NCBI GenBank assembly: GCA_963995505.1
Contig: OZ023199.1
Location: 868,001-932,000, forward strand
Source of the DNA: Hypericum androsaemum
Lineage: Eukaryota > Streptophyta > Magnoliopsida > Malpighiales > Hypericaceae
Reading direction: 5' to 3'
Length of the DNA: 64,000 nt
Shown: piece by piece, positions 50,168-61,478 of the stretch
Layout: every line of letters begins with the position of its first letter
How positions within the stretch are numbered: position 1 is the first letter of the stretch
The notes under the pieces: generated by a model
What the model was told of the DNA's origin: nothing
The model's database searches: none
What the model saw: only the letters and a program-made list of their open reading frames with translations
Position numbers and translations under genes: made by a program

Positions 50168-51422
50168 ATGAAAGGAGGGAGGAAGAATCTGAAGAAGGCA
50201 GCTGAGGAGCAAAGGGTAGTTGCTCTTGAAGATGGCCACACCATCATGCAGGTCATCTCCCTCAGGGGCTCAAATATAATTGAGGTAAAGTTCCCCACTT
50301 TGGTACTTGCTTCCCTCTTTGCCCTTTTCCCTTTTCAATTTTTAGCTTTTTTTACTCGTTAATGGATTGCTAACTGTTTTCTCTTCGGATCACCGAGCCC
50401 GCAAACGGGTTTTTTTTTCCCCTAGCCTAATCTGCGGTTTTGAGTTTGAGTCCTGCAAATGTAGCTGCCGTAAAACTTGGTAGGGAAAGCCTTGCTGCTC
50501 TTTGTGGTTTGAGTTTGATCCGGCTTGAATGCCGATTTGTTAGATGGGTGGACAATACCAAGTGGTTTTGACCAAAAAAATTGTTTACTTCTGGGTAGAG
50601 AGATTTTTTTTTTCCAAGGATGGGAAGAGAGTTGTACATTACGAATATGTTGTGGTTGGTGTCCACTTATTACATTCTGACTCCGTCTTTATCTTGAAGC
50701 TTTCTCATTTATGATCTTTACTCTGTGGAGATTCTTAATAAAGATGTATTCTTTTGTGTAGGTAATGGATGGTGAAGGTAGAAAGTCGCTGGCATTCTTT
50801 CCAGCTAAGTTTCAAAAGAGCATGTGGATGAAACGAGGTATCTGCTTACCCTCTTTAACAACCAGTTCGCAGCTACAAGGACTTGGTAGTTTTTGCACAT
50901 TTAACAAAGACGGCACTCTGAATGTGCAGGGAGCTGTGTTGTCGTCGATGAAAGCGGAAAAGAGAAGGCGCTTGCATCGGGTAGCAAAGTGGCTTGTATT
51001 GTTTCTCAAGTTCTCTTCCATGATCAAATCCGGTTGCTTCAGAAATCTGCAGAATGGTGCGACAATTCCTTCAACATAGTGCATAACAACTATTTCTTTT
51101 CTCATTTTTTTTTCATAATAACTACTTTTCCATGTGTTATCTCGCTCTTTCTCTTCTCCTCAATGTGGTGGCTATTCCTTGCACCGCTTTACCTACTCTT
51201 CTTGTTCGATGCTGCAGGCCCGAGATTTTCAAGTCTGCAGCGACAGGAGATTCTCATGGCGAAGGGAGTCTACATGGAGCAACTGCCGAACGAGAAGCTC
51301 TCGACAACGACTCGAGTGACGATGATGGGCTTCCGCCATTAGAAGCCAATTTGAACAGAATCAAGCCACCAGAATGGCAATCAGATGCTTATTCCAGTTC
51401 AGAATCAGATGATGATTCGTAG
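50168..51422 (+). CDS. EIF1AD: EIF1AD-like RNA-binding protein (S1-like/eIF1A domain)
   Basis: Four exons, 50168-50284, 50762-50837, 50930-51056 and 51218-51422, all in phase, 174 aa. The N-terminus MKGGRKNLKKAAEEQ is basic. The OB-fold eIF1A/S1-like domain follows: EDGHTIMQVISLRGSNIIEV, KSLAFFPAKFQKSMWMKRGS, CVVVDESGKEKALASGSKVA and CIVSQVLFHDQIRLLQKSAE. The C-terminal third is acidic and Ser/Asp-rich (NDSSDDDGLPP... ending SSSESDDDS), as in EIF1AD proteins, which bind RNA and are linked to late 40S ribosome maturation/initiation. The start was chosen as the first ATG in the frame and gives the family N-terminus. The length agrees with plant homologues of about 170 aa. A non-coding first exon probably lies upstream, because an acceptor-like CAG precedes 50121. 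Confidence 0.93.
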
Positions 51423-52052
51423 CTCAAGATAGATAAAATCTTAACTTTCCTTACTCTAGTTCAATTGTCTGTGCTGTTAGGTACTAGGAGAATTTAATTG
51501 ATCCCCACAGTTAAAAAGTTTTGTAGTTATATTTTTTCTGGTATTATTTTAACTGTAACCAAATATCTTTGATAAAATTACAATGAGATTATTAAGTATT
51601 TAATAAACAGTTTGGAAAAAGTATTTAAAAGAAAGAGGAACTTGCTATGAACTATTTTCTGGTCCAACCAAACTCTCCGGTTGATTCGGGTATGGGCCAG
51701 ATCAAACTTCTCGGGTGTCCAGAAGAATCGGTCCAATTCGATTCTCAATTAATTGATTTTGGGGAAATTCAGTTCGAGTCGGACCGAATGCTCACCCTCG
51801 TACTAGAGTCCATTACTAGTACGAAAACGTAGATCATCTGGTAAGAGATTATTTAAAGAAATCTGACGCTGTTACCGTTACAAAAGGTGGTTGGAAGACG
51901 GCAAGTATACATAAACGCAAAGGCAAACATAATTGCCCATATCCAAAGTTGCACACAAGAAAACGATTGATTCGAGTGATAAGAGATACCAGTGAAAGAA
52001 CGTCTTACGAATATAAAAAATACGATCCATTTAAGCTCACATCCCCTTTATC
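51423..52052. other. Spacer between EIF1AD and the SDR gene
   Basis: AT-rich 3' UTR/flank followed by the SDR upstream region. A 60-codon open frame at 51647-51832 has no recognised family. Both neighbours are on the plus strand. Confidence 0.5.
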
Positions 52053-54717
52053 ATGAGACAGCTTCTTCACAACCGCCAATTGTTGTTTGGCGGGAGGCTA
52101 ACAATGGCCGCAACAGGAAGAAGAGCTGCTTCGTTGGCTCTTGCGTATTCATCCTCTCCACGTCGGGATGGTGGGATCTCCATGGTCCAAGGTGCTTCCA
52201 GAGGAATTGGCCTTGAATTTGTAAAGTTCCTTTCTTTCCTTTAAAAATGGATTCTTTTCTATAAAGGGTCGGTTGAAGCCTCTTGCAGCTTTTAGGGTCT
52301 GACCCGGCTTGAATCCGGATTAGTCCGTCCTAGTTTTTCGGGTACCTAAAGTTTCGACTTCTGTTTAGTGGCGGGTTGCAATTGCAAGGCTGGTTGTGGG
52401 TTTAGGTCTGGTTCTGTGTCAAAGAACTTTTACTATCTGGGAATGGGAAAGTTGTTTTATTGTTAACTGCAAGATTGGATGCTTTGTGGGGCTAATCTTA
52501 GATTTTCTTATTTGTCAAAACTTTAAAGGTGTTGATGTTAAGGTTCTTATTCGTGTGTTTAGGTGTGGTTCTTTGTCATAACTTCAACTTTCTTGGAATG
52601 AAAAACTTTCACCTTTGGTTAACTATAAGATGTGTTGCATTTTCCGAGTTATTGTTAATGTTCCTACTTGATTTGGTCCATCAGTTATGATTATAGCTGC
52701 AATCATCTTATTGTAGTAGTGCGTGCCGGCGTCTTGGAAGGAAATTCTCAACAAATTTCGCAGTTTTCTACTGATTGCAGTGATTAGAATGCTCCTGGGC
52801 TGGGAAAGGGTGTACTTGTAGTTTGTAGCCGGTCAAGCTGTTAGTGAAATGATTGAACTTGAATATCGACAACGCTTCGTAGCCTGTTACAGAGGAATTC
52901 ATAGAGGTGGAGCATGAGGAAATCCAATTATGGAAGATTTTCGGTTGTTGGTCCAGTAAGCAATTAGTAACAGAGGCAGCAAGTTAGTGTCGTGGCCTGT
53001 CTACCGGCTTTCTCGACCTCTTGGTCCTGTTTAGAGGTGAAAGTTATGGGGAAGTTTTTGCTACATTGAGTTAGAAGGTTTGCATGATTCACAGAGAAAG
53101 ATTTCCCATTAGACAACTGAAAATTTCTGATCTTTGGGAGTTAGATGATCACATTCAGTTACTCGACCTAGCCCTCTTACTAACGCGTGAAGATGTCTTG
53201 TTCCAGAGATTTGCGTCTCGCCGAACAATGTGTTGCACCAACTATTCCATCATATGTGACATTTGTTCTGCGGAATGCAGGTTAAACAGCTATTGGAAAG
53301 GAACGAGAAAGAGTGTGTTGTTGCCACATGCCGGACTCCTAGTGCGTCGCAGGGGCTTTTAGATTTGAAGAGCAAGTTTGATGAACGACTTGATATCCTT
53401 CCTCTGGACCTAACAATTGAAAGTACAATTGAGGTTGGTTCTTCCTTCTTGGCCTTCGTCACTCCCCCATGACTTGCTAATTTAAACCAATCATTTTCTT
53501 CTGATATACCATAACGAGCGGCTTGCTCTTACATGGTTTTGATCCGATTAACCACATTTCAGGAATCTGCGAAGTCGGTGAGGGAGAAATATGGCTCCAT
53601 GAATCTTCTTATTAACGCATCAGGCATTCTTTCAATTCCGAATGTGATGCAACCAGGTATTGACGTGATAGTTTCTAGCCCGTGAATTCGTGTTGGTGAT
53701 CCACTTGTCTACTTCTCATCTGGTTTTTGGCCGAAGAAGTTTAATGTCCTTTCGTCTCCAGTGCAGAAACAACATTGAGCAAAGTAGAGAAGTCATCCTT
53801 AATGCTTGCTTATGAGGTGAATGCTGTTGGACCTATCTTAGTCATGAAGGTGCGAAACACTGATTTTAGCTTCTTTCTCACCATTCCTAGTAGCGGGGAA
53901 GGTTTAACATGTGCTCTATTTCGCTACCATCTTTTGAGGCTGGTCACGTTGCAGCTTTCGGGTTTTGGCCTATTTTTATGTTCTGCCAATGTTCCACATA
54001 TAAACTAGTAGTTCTGGACACGCTTTGCTTTCAGCACATGTGGCCTCTTTTGAAGGCCGGAGGAGGGCTCGGAACTAACAGGAATGTCGCCGTGGTTGCA
54101 AATTTAAGTGCTAGAGTAGGATCCATCGGCGACAACCAGTTAGGAGGCTGGCACTCCTACAGGTCATCAAAGACTGCTTTGAATCAGTGTACGATACTAG
54201 CTTCTGTTCTCAATCATTTCCATCGTTCGAACAATTTCTTCAATGTCCAAGAGGAATCGAAATTCCCCATCCTTGGCGCTAGCTGCAACTTACCTTTCCA
54301 TTTCATACAACGAATAAGCTCAATAGCAGTTGCAGACCTGATTCACTTCATATGCTTCATGCCAAGAATGCTTTAGCCTTCGCCGTCAATTCTGACGACC
54401 ATATCCTCGGATAATCTTCAGCCACTTGAAATCATCATGAAGCATTATAATCACCTTGATCGTTGATTTTTATGTTTGCAGTGACCAAGTCGGCCTCGGT
54501 GGAGTTTGCGCGGAAAAAGGACCCTGTAATATGCATCCTGCTGCATCCGGGGACGGTGGACACGGATCTGTCCAAGCCATTTCAGAGAAACGTCCCTCAA
54601 GGCAAGCTTTTCACCAAGGAGTTCTCAGCGAAGAAGCTTCTGCACATAATCGATAACGCAACGGCTTCCGACAATGGGAAGTTCTTTGCTTGGGATGGCC
54701 AGCAGATCCCGTGGTAA
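52053..54717 (+). CDS. Short-chain dehydrogenase/reductase (C-factor/CsgA-like)
   Basis: Six exons in phase: 52053-52220, 53281-53433, 53563-53656, 53767-53849, 54035-54188, 54482-54717, 295 aa. NAD(P)-dependent SDR fold. The cofactor-binding Gly motif is GASRGIG in SMVQGASRGIGLEFV (about residues 43-57). The structural NAG-type motif is LLINASGIL, the catalytic Ser appears in VANLSARVGSIGDN, and the active-site YxxxK in WHSYRSSKTALNQ. It continues LTKSASVEFARK and HPGTVDTDLSKPF, then the family C-terminus GKFFAWDGQQIPW. The best match by eye is the plant C-factor-like class; substrate unknown. The 40-residue N-terminal extension (MRQLLHNRQLLFGGRLTMAA...) is basic and Ser/Arg-rich, suggesting an organelle presequence, with MAATGRR as an alternative start. 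Intron 1 is about 1.06 kb. Confidence 0.9.
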
Positions 54718-56574
54718 TATGTTCATCTGCACTTTTGACGTTGCAAGAAATATGTAGCCCATCAATGGAAAGAAACAAGTGGGTTACTAATCTCCCACTC
54801 TTAAAACCATTCAGAGAATGTGAATTGTTACAAGTGAGAATGCTTTCTCAAAACCATTGTATCACAATAGAAACCTCATAAGCACCTATCTTAGTGGCAT
54901 TAAGCAACCAAAATTCATAAGCTCCAAAATGTAGCAAACTGACAGTTTTTTTTTTTGAATTTGGTAGATTTTTATATATATTCAATAAAATTACAATGGG
55001 TAAAAATATTAAAATATATAAATTGCCAAATCAAAAAATTCTCCCATGACAACAATTTATATCTGACCCAATGTGAAATATTTGATGTCCAATTAAAGCC
55101 CATTGGATACATTTAAATGTATCATACCCGTGTCACATTTCCGACCAGATCTCGGATCGAGAAAGTGTTTGTTAGCTTGAGTGATGACTCCTGTGCTTTC
55201 CTTGTTGGCCTCCTAGCTCGAGATGATTTTCTCAACTGTCTCCTCCAGTAGCCCTTGTAATCTCTGTTCATATATTGGCCCAACTTTTTGCTTTTCCAGA
55301 CTAATAGTCAATGGGCCTTTCTCTCCATGATTTTGTGCTTCACTTTCCTGAATAAGCCCAGTTATATAGAAAATGTGTATAGCCCAGTTAAAAAAAATCC
55401 TCGAGGTGCAAACTGACAGTTCTTAATCACTGGCCTCTCTTTCCTTTACTAGGCCGGATTCGTTATCAAAAATTTCTATTTGATTTGTTAAAAATTTAAT
55501 TGAAATTTAAACCGATTTATATAAATCAAAATTTGCATTTGAATCGGACAAATCAAATCTTAATTTTGAGAATTTAAATTAGGCAAATTACAATTTAAAT
55601 TCGTTTTACCGTACCAATGTTCACTGGATTGCCCTTCCAAATTATTATCCTATCTGGTGGGGTCGCAATTTCCTAGCGTCAGATTGACGGCTGCCGGTGA
55701 CGGCAGGATTTTTTATTTTAATTTGGTGGGCCCTCCTCGTCTTGGTCACCTAAGATTCCTAATTTTGGATTGAGTGGAAACAACATAAAAGTCGTCCCCA
55801 CGGAGAGAATGTGATTTAGATCATCAGATTTTATTAAAAATTGTGTCTACAGATCTGACAGTCATTAAAAATCATATCTATAAGTATAATGACTTGATCC
55901 ATTTCAGTGGGGATAACTTTTATCCCCACTAAATCCGAACCCTTCGAATTCCAATTGAATGACTGTCAAAATTAGTACATTTTTTACTAATTTGAATTCC
56001 AGGTTTGTTTTATTCTGTTTTCTTTTCGGTGCAAGCCAAAAACAAGATTCCTGGGGTATTTATTATTTATATCAAGTGTGGATAAACATTCGTTAAATTT
56101 TCCAATTGAATGCACCAATTGGGACTCTCACTTATCAATTAGTCAAAACTATGATTAATTATTTTTTATAGATCCAAGGGATAATTAAGGACTCAAGGAA
56201 GAGGATGACTAAATACCATGGACTAGAGAATAATTTACCCTAAATTTTATTGATCAATGTGTGTTACATTTGCCCACACGCATGCTAAGGCTTAACAACA
56301 GAGGGCAAAGCACATTTTATTTCTATGGAGATATATTTTCCACGTTCTGGTGAATCAGAAAAAAAAATTATTTTATTAAATCTTAAAATTCCCTCTAATT
56401 CGCTTCACGCATGCACGCATGCACTTGACCCCTCCTCTTTGCTTAAAAATCAATTGATCCTGCACCAAAAAAAATACAGAAAAAATAACATATTATTATT
56501 TTTAACAAATAAACTAAAATGCAGGAATAAATAAAGGAATATAAATTAATTGAAATCGTCTTGAATACTGATAT
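54718..56574. other. Spacer with a foldback element
   Basis: SDR 3' UTR to about 54900, then AT-rich DNA. The only structured item is the inverted-repeat element near 55780-55932. No gene is recognised. Confidence 0.5.
55780..55932. mobile_element. Small foldback/MITE-like element
   Basis: The left end ATAAAAGTCGTCCCCAC and the complement of the right end ATAAAAGTTATCCCCAC match at 15 of 17 bases. Similarity continues more weakly inward (ATGTGATTTAGATCA versus ATGGATCAAGTCA). Inside, an ATTAAAAAT-RTRTCTA word repeats directly. The size of about 150 bp and the terminal inversion fit a MITE; the target duplication is unclear. Confidence 0.5.
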
Positions 56575-56618
56575 TTACTTGCTGCAATCGTTGTCGGGGC
56601 TAATAGGGACAGGGTTGG
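56242..56618. repeat. Duplicated segment, copy A (3' end and 3' flank of the LTP gene)
   Basis: Closely matches 61479-61820 in the same orientation: TTTTATTGATCAATGTGTGT, TCTGGTGAATCAGAAAAAAA, AAAATTCCCTCTAATTC, ACGCATGCACTTGACCCCTC and ACTTGCTGCAATCG occur in the same order. In the minus-strand sense it covers the last codons of the LTP gene plus downstream DNA. Confidence 0.85.
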
Positions 56619-57006
56619 GGACTTTGCATAGGATAGGGAGGGCATCGGCTCTCTTTTCAAGGAACTCGAAAGAAGTAGCAATTTGCTTAAAGCAATTGCA
56701 AAGCCCTTTTCTGTTTTCCGGGGTGTTGGCTTCCTTGTTGAGGTCTATGCAACAATAATCTGTCGGGACAATTTTATGATGATCACAACATATAATTAAA
56801 AAAAAAACCCGAACTCTGCCGTTGAACATATTGTATATGCTATGATCGCATTAATATAAAGTTACCTGTAATAGGTGATTTGCCAATCAAATAAACTCCG
56901 CATGTGAGTATCCTTATCGTGACCCGAGGGCATGAAAGATCATCACCTCTCACTGTCTTTGTGCTAATTGATAGCACCACAAGAAGGCCTAGAGAGTGGA
57001 TTTCAT
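56575..57006 (-). pseudogene. Type-1 nonspecific lipid-transfer protein gene with a broken signal peptide
   Basis: Two exons: 56866-57006 and 56575-56759 (stop 56575-56577), with a clean GT-AG intron at the usual nsLTP site near the C-terminus-proximal third. The eight-Cys motif is complete: C-X9-C-X13-CC-X16-CXC-X21-C-X13-C, visible as LSCPRVTIRILTC, DYCCIDLNKE, GLCNCFKQ, ALPILCK and PISPDNDCSK. The CC-CXC spacing is three residues shorter than the canonical 19. From ATG 57006 the frame reads MKSTL and hits TAG at 56989-56991; the hydrophobic signal peptide (LGLLVVLSIS) and the mature domain are in another frame with no start codon. A one-base change in the signal peptide therefore kills the gene unless it is a sequencing error. 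A TATA box remains at 57119-57126. Secreted cell-wall lipid carrier by family. Confidence 0.75.
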
Positions 57007-57118
57007 GTTTCCCTTCACAATTTTTGTTGAATATAGCTATCTATTTGGGTTTGTAACTATGGATGATGGTTGCCAGTTGTAATGTCCAGGGTGAGAGAAA
57101 AGGTGATGAGGTTTGGTC

Positions 57119-57126
57119 TATTTATA
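57119..57126 (-). promoter_or_regulatory. TATA box of the LTP gene
   Basis: TATAAATA on the minus strand, about 113 bases above ATG 57006, a normal plant TATA-to-ATG distance. It suggests the broken LTP gene may still be transcribed. Confidence 0.5.
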
Positions 57127-57714
57127 GTGTGGAGGAAGGGTTTCCACAATAATTTTTTTTATGGTCAAACACAACAATAAATGTTGTGCCGACTATGGAT
57201 GATCGATGCTATGGTAGTAGTAGGGGCAACGAAGACCTGTTGTTGTGTGGGTTCCATTTTTTTTCCTTCATAAAAACTAACTAATTTGAACATATATTTG
57301 ATTTTTTGTCCATGTTAAAAATATATTTAATCTTTTTACCCATTTCAGAAAAAAATAAAGGCCAATTAATCTTTTCTATTATCTCAAAAGATTCATATAA
57401 ACCTGTACTTGAAATCCATCTCTAGAAAGTCTTCCTACTTTCTTATTATTGTTGTTTAAGTTGCCCATAGTTGTCCTTTACGTCTTTTAGACCCACAATC
57501 TACCGTAGATTGTATACTCTACTACGAATGGAGGGATATTTCAGTTTTGTCCTACGGGAACCTCGTCGTACTTTGAAAGCAACTCCGAAGTTTTGTTTTT
57601 AATTGTAGAGTTAATGACTTATTTTTTAATTATGTGTTTTGTCGGTTTATTGAGTTGCGTAAACTCATCAAAATGTGGTACTTATTTCACATATTAAAGG
57701 GGCGCTATTAAATA

Positions 57715-58180
57715 GGAATGACAATTAGATCTTTGATCGAGATCTAAAGAGTATAGGACTTGTTGACTTTGAACGGGTCTACACCTTGATACTGCCTAAA
57801 TCTTTACATTTTAAAAGGATAAAGGCATGGATATAGATCCGTGATCCTACCCGAATTTTTATTATAATATTAAAGTAATATATATGTATTAAACATAATA
57901 CCAAAATGTCAATCTCAACATACCCCAACTTTAATTTTTTTGAATTTGCTTGATTAGTTATTTTATATTAATTTATTTTAATGAACGGATAAACCACATT
58001 CAGATTTTTAGTATCCCTTTACTATTTGAGAACAATCGAATAATAACTTAATTTTTAAAAATAAATAAAATTTAAATAACACGACCCTAGAGTCGCTTTT
58101 ATCCTCCCCAGTATTTTAGGATTCGGATCCTACCCGAATCCTTATTTATAAAGAGGATAAAGATCTATCCCGATCTTCTC
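57715..58180. repeat. Dispersed repeat, copy B
   Basis: Counterpart of 34810-35290, same orientation, sharing CAACTTTAATTTTTTT, a TTAATTTATTTTAATGAA-type word and ATCCTTATTTATAAAGAGGA, with point differences and small indels throughout. Confidence 0.6.
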
Positions 58181-58250
58181 CGTTGCCGGGTCTGGATTGG
58201 GCACGGAATGCTCAGATTCCGAACCGTTCGGAATGAAGACACGCGGGGAC

Positions 58251-58575
58251 TTTTTTGCAAACGCGCTAAAATACGGGGACCAAAATGAAAAAAACCACGC
58301 ACAAACGCAGGCCGGATACAAATGCCATTATCACATAACTGTGCATGCCAATATCACATAACTGTGCATGCCACTATCACATAACTGCGCATGCCAGTGT
58401 GACCTTTTTGCAAAAATGCTAAAATATGGGGGACCAAAATGAAAAAAACCACGCGTGCCATTATCATCAACGGGGACTTGCCACTGTCAAAAATACACAT
58501 GCCATTATCACATAACTGCGCTTGCCATTATCACATAACTGCACTTGCCATTATCACATAACTACGCTTGCCACT
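58251..58575. repeat. Compound tandem repeat: 23-bp units plus a duplicated about 50-bp spacer
   Basis: The unit ATGCCATTATCACATAACTG plus YGC (23 bp) occurs three times at 58322-58396 and again three times at 58501-58575. A sequence of about 50 bp (TTTTTGCAAA-CGCTAAAATAYGGGGACCAAAATGAAAAAAACCACGC in outline) precedes block 1 at 58251-58300 and recurs at 58403-58454. The whole is a higher-order repeat of about 152 bp. Units abut directly, so it is not a CRISPR-type array. Confidence 0.85.
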
Positions 58576-59449
58576 GCGGTCCCCTTTCACTCCAAACCGT
58601 ACGGAATCGATTCCTTCACTCCGTGCTCAATCCACTCCCCTCCGTTGCCACCCCTACGAGTAGAGAATGAGACCAAGAGGACGAAGCATGCATCCGTAGG
58701 TAATAGTATTTATATTATTTATAATAAGGACCTTTATTTACAATTATTTTACGACACAATGATGTACGTTTAAGAATTTTTTTTATAATGTTCTTTTAAA
58801 AATAATTTAATCTTACAGATTTTACGTGGTATTTCTGGGATGTGACATAAGCGAACCATGATAATTCATGATTAAGTATTATGTTAGAATAGCCCTCATT
58901 AGTAATTTCTTTCTCCTCTCAACATCCTAATAAGCCTCGTCCTAGCCCTTCTAAATTTTATATTTAATACTTAAAGACATCAAAACTGGACGCTAAACTT
59001 TTTTCCAATTGACCGAGGATGTGTACTCTCATCTTGTTACGAATTTAAGTATGCCAGGAATTAGAATCTTATGAATTGGATTGTTTCTGCCATACGACAG
59101 AGCTCGTTGTTTTGAGCTCGTAATCGAATGTACGAGATCGATGATGCCGCGGTGGCCCCGCCGCCTTATGAAGATAGTTCTTGTCTTGCCTGGGTTGATG
59201 ATTGCACGTGGTGGGACGATGTGTAATAAGAAATTCAGTCAGAATTTCCAGTAGTGTAGCTCCTAAACTAGTATCATTTCCTTCGGTAAACTGTTTACTT
59301 GAAATAAATTAAGCTGGAATTTATATATCCCGTTCAAAATATTAATCGCGTATAATTTGATTTATCCTGTATGCCCATCTCATCCGTTTACCACATGAGA
59401 TGTGAGCTCCAAGTTAATTAATTTACTAGAAGAGAAAAAAAAACCATCG

Positions 59450-59825
59450 AAAGCATTACCTTGTATTGATCATCAAGAGCTGGTGCAAGCTATTATATTC
59501 AGAGGATGTGAATTGCAGTTAAAATATGTATCCCATCTTAGTACGCACGAAGCAATTCACCACTTAGTTTCACCTTAGATGGAATTCAATTGCAAGATCT
59601 TGATAGACTTTCTTAGTATTGTATCATCTACGATTGATTGGGAGATCAAGTTAGTACAAACAACGGTTTTGAATTTACCGTTGTGTAAACGTAGCTACAT
59701 ACCTAGGTCTACCAACTGAGTTGCAGATTGGTTGGCGAAGCCCACTAGATTAGGCAACATGATTGATGATGTTGTTGCCAATCTTACTCATAAGCTTGGG
59801 AAGCTAATTTTTTATGATGCCGTTA
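59450..59825 (+). pseudogene. RNase H-like (RVT_3 type) retroelement fragment
   Basis: A single frame reads DHQELVQAIIFRGCELQLKY, then a TAG (59576-59578), KILIDFLSIVSSTIDWEIKL and IPRSTN*VADWLAKPTRLGN, with the second stop a TGA at 59717-59719. The block I-P-R-S-x-N-x-V-A-D-x-L-A is the C-terminal signature of plant RNase H-like domains found in non-LTR retrotransposons and derived host genes. The TGA replaces the usual Arg codon, consistent with a CGA-to-TGA transition. Upstream reverse-transcriptase motifs are not seen, so it is a decayed remnant. Confidence 0.65.
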
Positions 59826-59829
59826 ATGA

Positions 59830-61478
59830 GTAATTAGCCGATCGCAAATCAGTTTAGCATTTTTAGATTGGTTTGTACTTATCAAGTTGTGACTTGTTAT
59901 TTAGAGAAAATAGAAACCAAGCCAATGAGCCCTAAGTACGTGTCTTCTTATCCTTCAAAATATAGGTTAAGTTTTGTTATATGTCCAAAATATAATTAAA
60001 ATCAACGATATATATCTTTTTAAAAAGAAAATACCTCCAGGTAGTTCATAGTTTTATGAATGAAAAATAACAATTTACAAATCTATCTTGAGAGCGAACT
60101 ACTTCTCGCCTTCTACTATTGGGCGAAATTGAGCAGATTTTTTTCTGTATATTTGAATTTTTAATGTATGTTTTCATTTGGATTCATTGCATACTTTTTT
60201 AGAAAAAAGCAATTTCACATATTTCTTCGTCTTATGACCAGTGGCACCTCAAAATATATATCATTTTTTGGCGGTTGATTTTTAGTTTTGTTCAGAAGAA
60301 CCTACGCTCAACACATTTCTGTTTTAGGTTAAAGCTCATCACACATCTGCACAAAGCTCCTCTTTTAAATGTATAATTCCAAAGATGTGTTGGGCAAATA
60401 TCCTCTTTTAAATGTTTACTTCCAAGATATGTTTCTTTTTCTTATATCAAGTTAATGCTCATTGGTAGGTAGGCTGTTTCAAGCTAACCGTCCAAATAAA
60501 ATTGTCAGCAAACGACGGGCACAACCATTTCACTGATACATAAAATTGCCTTGATAATAATGTTGAAGTTTAGGAAGTAAATTATGAATTTGACTCTGAA
60601 TAAATAAGATTAGGAAAGAGAATTATGATTAGCTATGCAATTCAATGAGTAATTTATGATGATCCATATTTAGATCATTATCTAAATATGAATTCTTTGG
60701 GCCTACAACCATTAAAAAAAATTCTTTGGGCCTACCATAAAGTGGAAAAAAAAGATGAAATCATAACTATTAGGCATAGTGCCAAGTCATACTTGTAGAG
60801 TAGTCATTTTAAAATTTTCTCAATTCAATGCTCTAATGATCAACTTCTTTGTTCGAACTCAAATTTAATAACTTGTGAATCGTTTTTCAACTGATTGTGA
60901 CCTTCACTCGACAGATTTGACTATGTTGAAGCACCTTTTTTCTTGTGCGAGTATAAATTGTAAAATTGAGTACATTTACCTTGTGAAAATAGTCAAAATA
61001 CTTTCTTTTGCAGGATTTCACGATATACGATTTGATACTTTAAAAGTTCCTCAACTAATGATCAAATTCCATTCTCACTCGTGAGGCGATGTAAAATTGA
61101 ATTCATATTCTAATGGATAGTTTGAGTTAGATATAATAATTAGACCGATGAACGGCAGAAATTTTTTTCTAACAAGTCATCGGCATTATTCTGCTTCGAG
61201 CTATTCGAACTTAAAATATTTTAGTTATGTTAGAATAATTCAATTTAAGTGATTGTTGATGAATAAAGTTTTTTTAGAATAATGAATAAAGCTCTAGGAA
61301 ATGACCATGCGGCCCTCATCCAGAGTGTACTAATTTCAATTACTGCTTAGATATTTTGGCACTTTTTTTAGATCCATATGTTATTTGGTGATTACTAGAA
61401 AGTCAACCTACGAGAATATGCCACCATAATTATTAAATAACTATAAAGGTACACCATATTATATTATAATAAAACCAT
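59830..61478. other. AT-rich intergenic DNA
   Basis: Nothing gene-like. Two short local duplications are visible: CTCTTTTAAATGT repeated near 60360 and 60410, and ATTCTTTGGGCCTAC repeated near 60689 and 60720. Confidence 0.5.

Larger units (their letters stand above)
57127..59440. other. Repeat-bearing intergenic DNA
   Basis: No gene is recognised. It contains copy B of the dispersed repeat (57715-58180), the 23-bp tandem arrays (58251-58575) and AT-rich spacers. The open frame at 58522-58773 is an artefact of the tandem repeats. Confidence 0.5.

Noticed and set aside
50400..50600. Similarity of the EIF1AD first coding intron to SDR intron 1 near 52265-52350 (CCGGCTTGAAT words)
   Set aside because: The shared words are few and short; too weak to call a common repeat without alignment.
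58322..58575. CRISPR-like look of regularly repeated 23-bp units
   Set aside because: Units abut with no unique spacers, and the genome is a plant nuclear one. It is a minisatellite-type tandem repeat.
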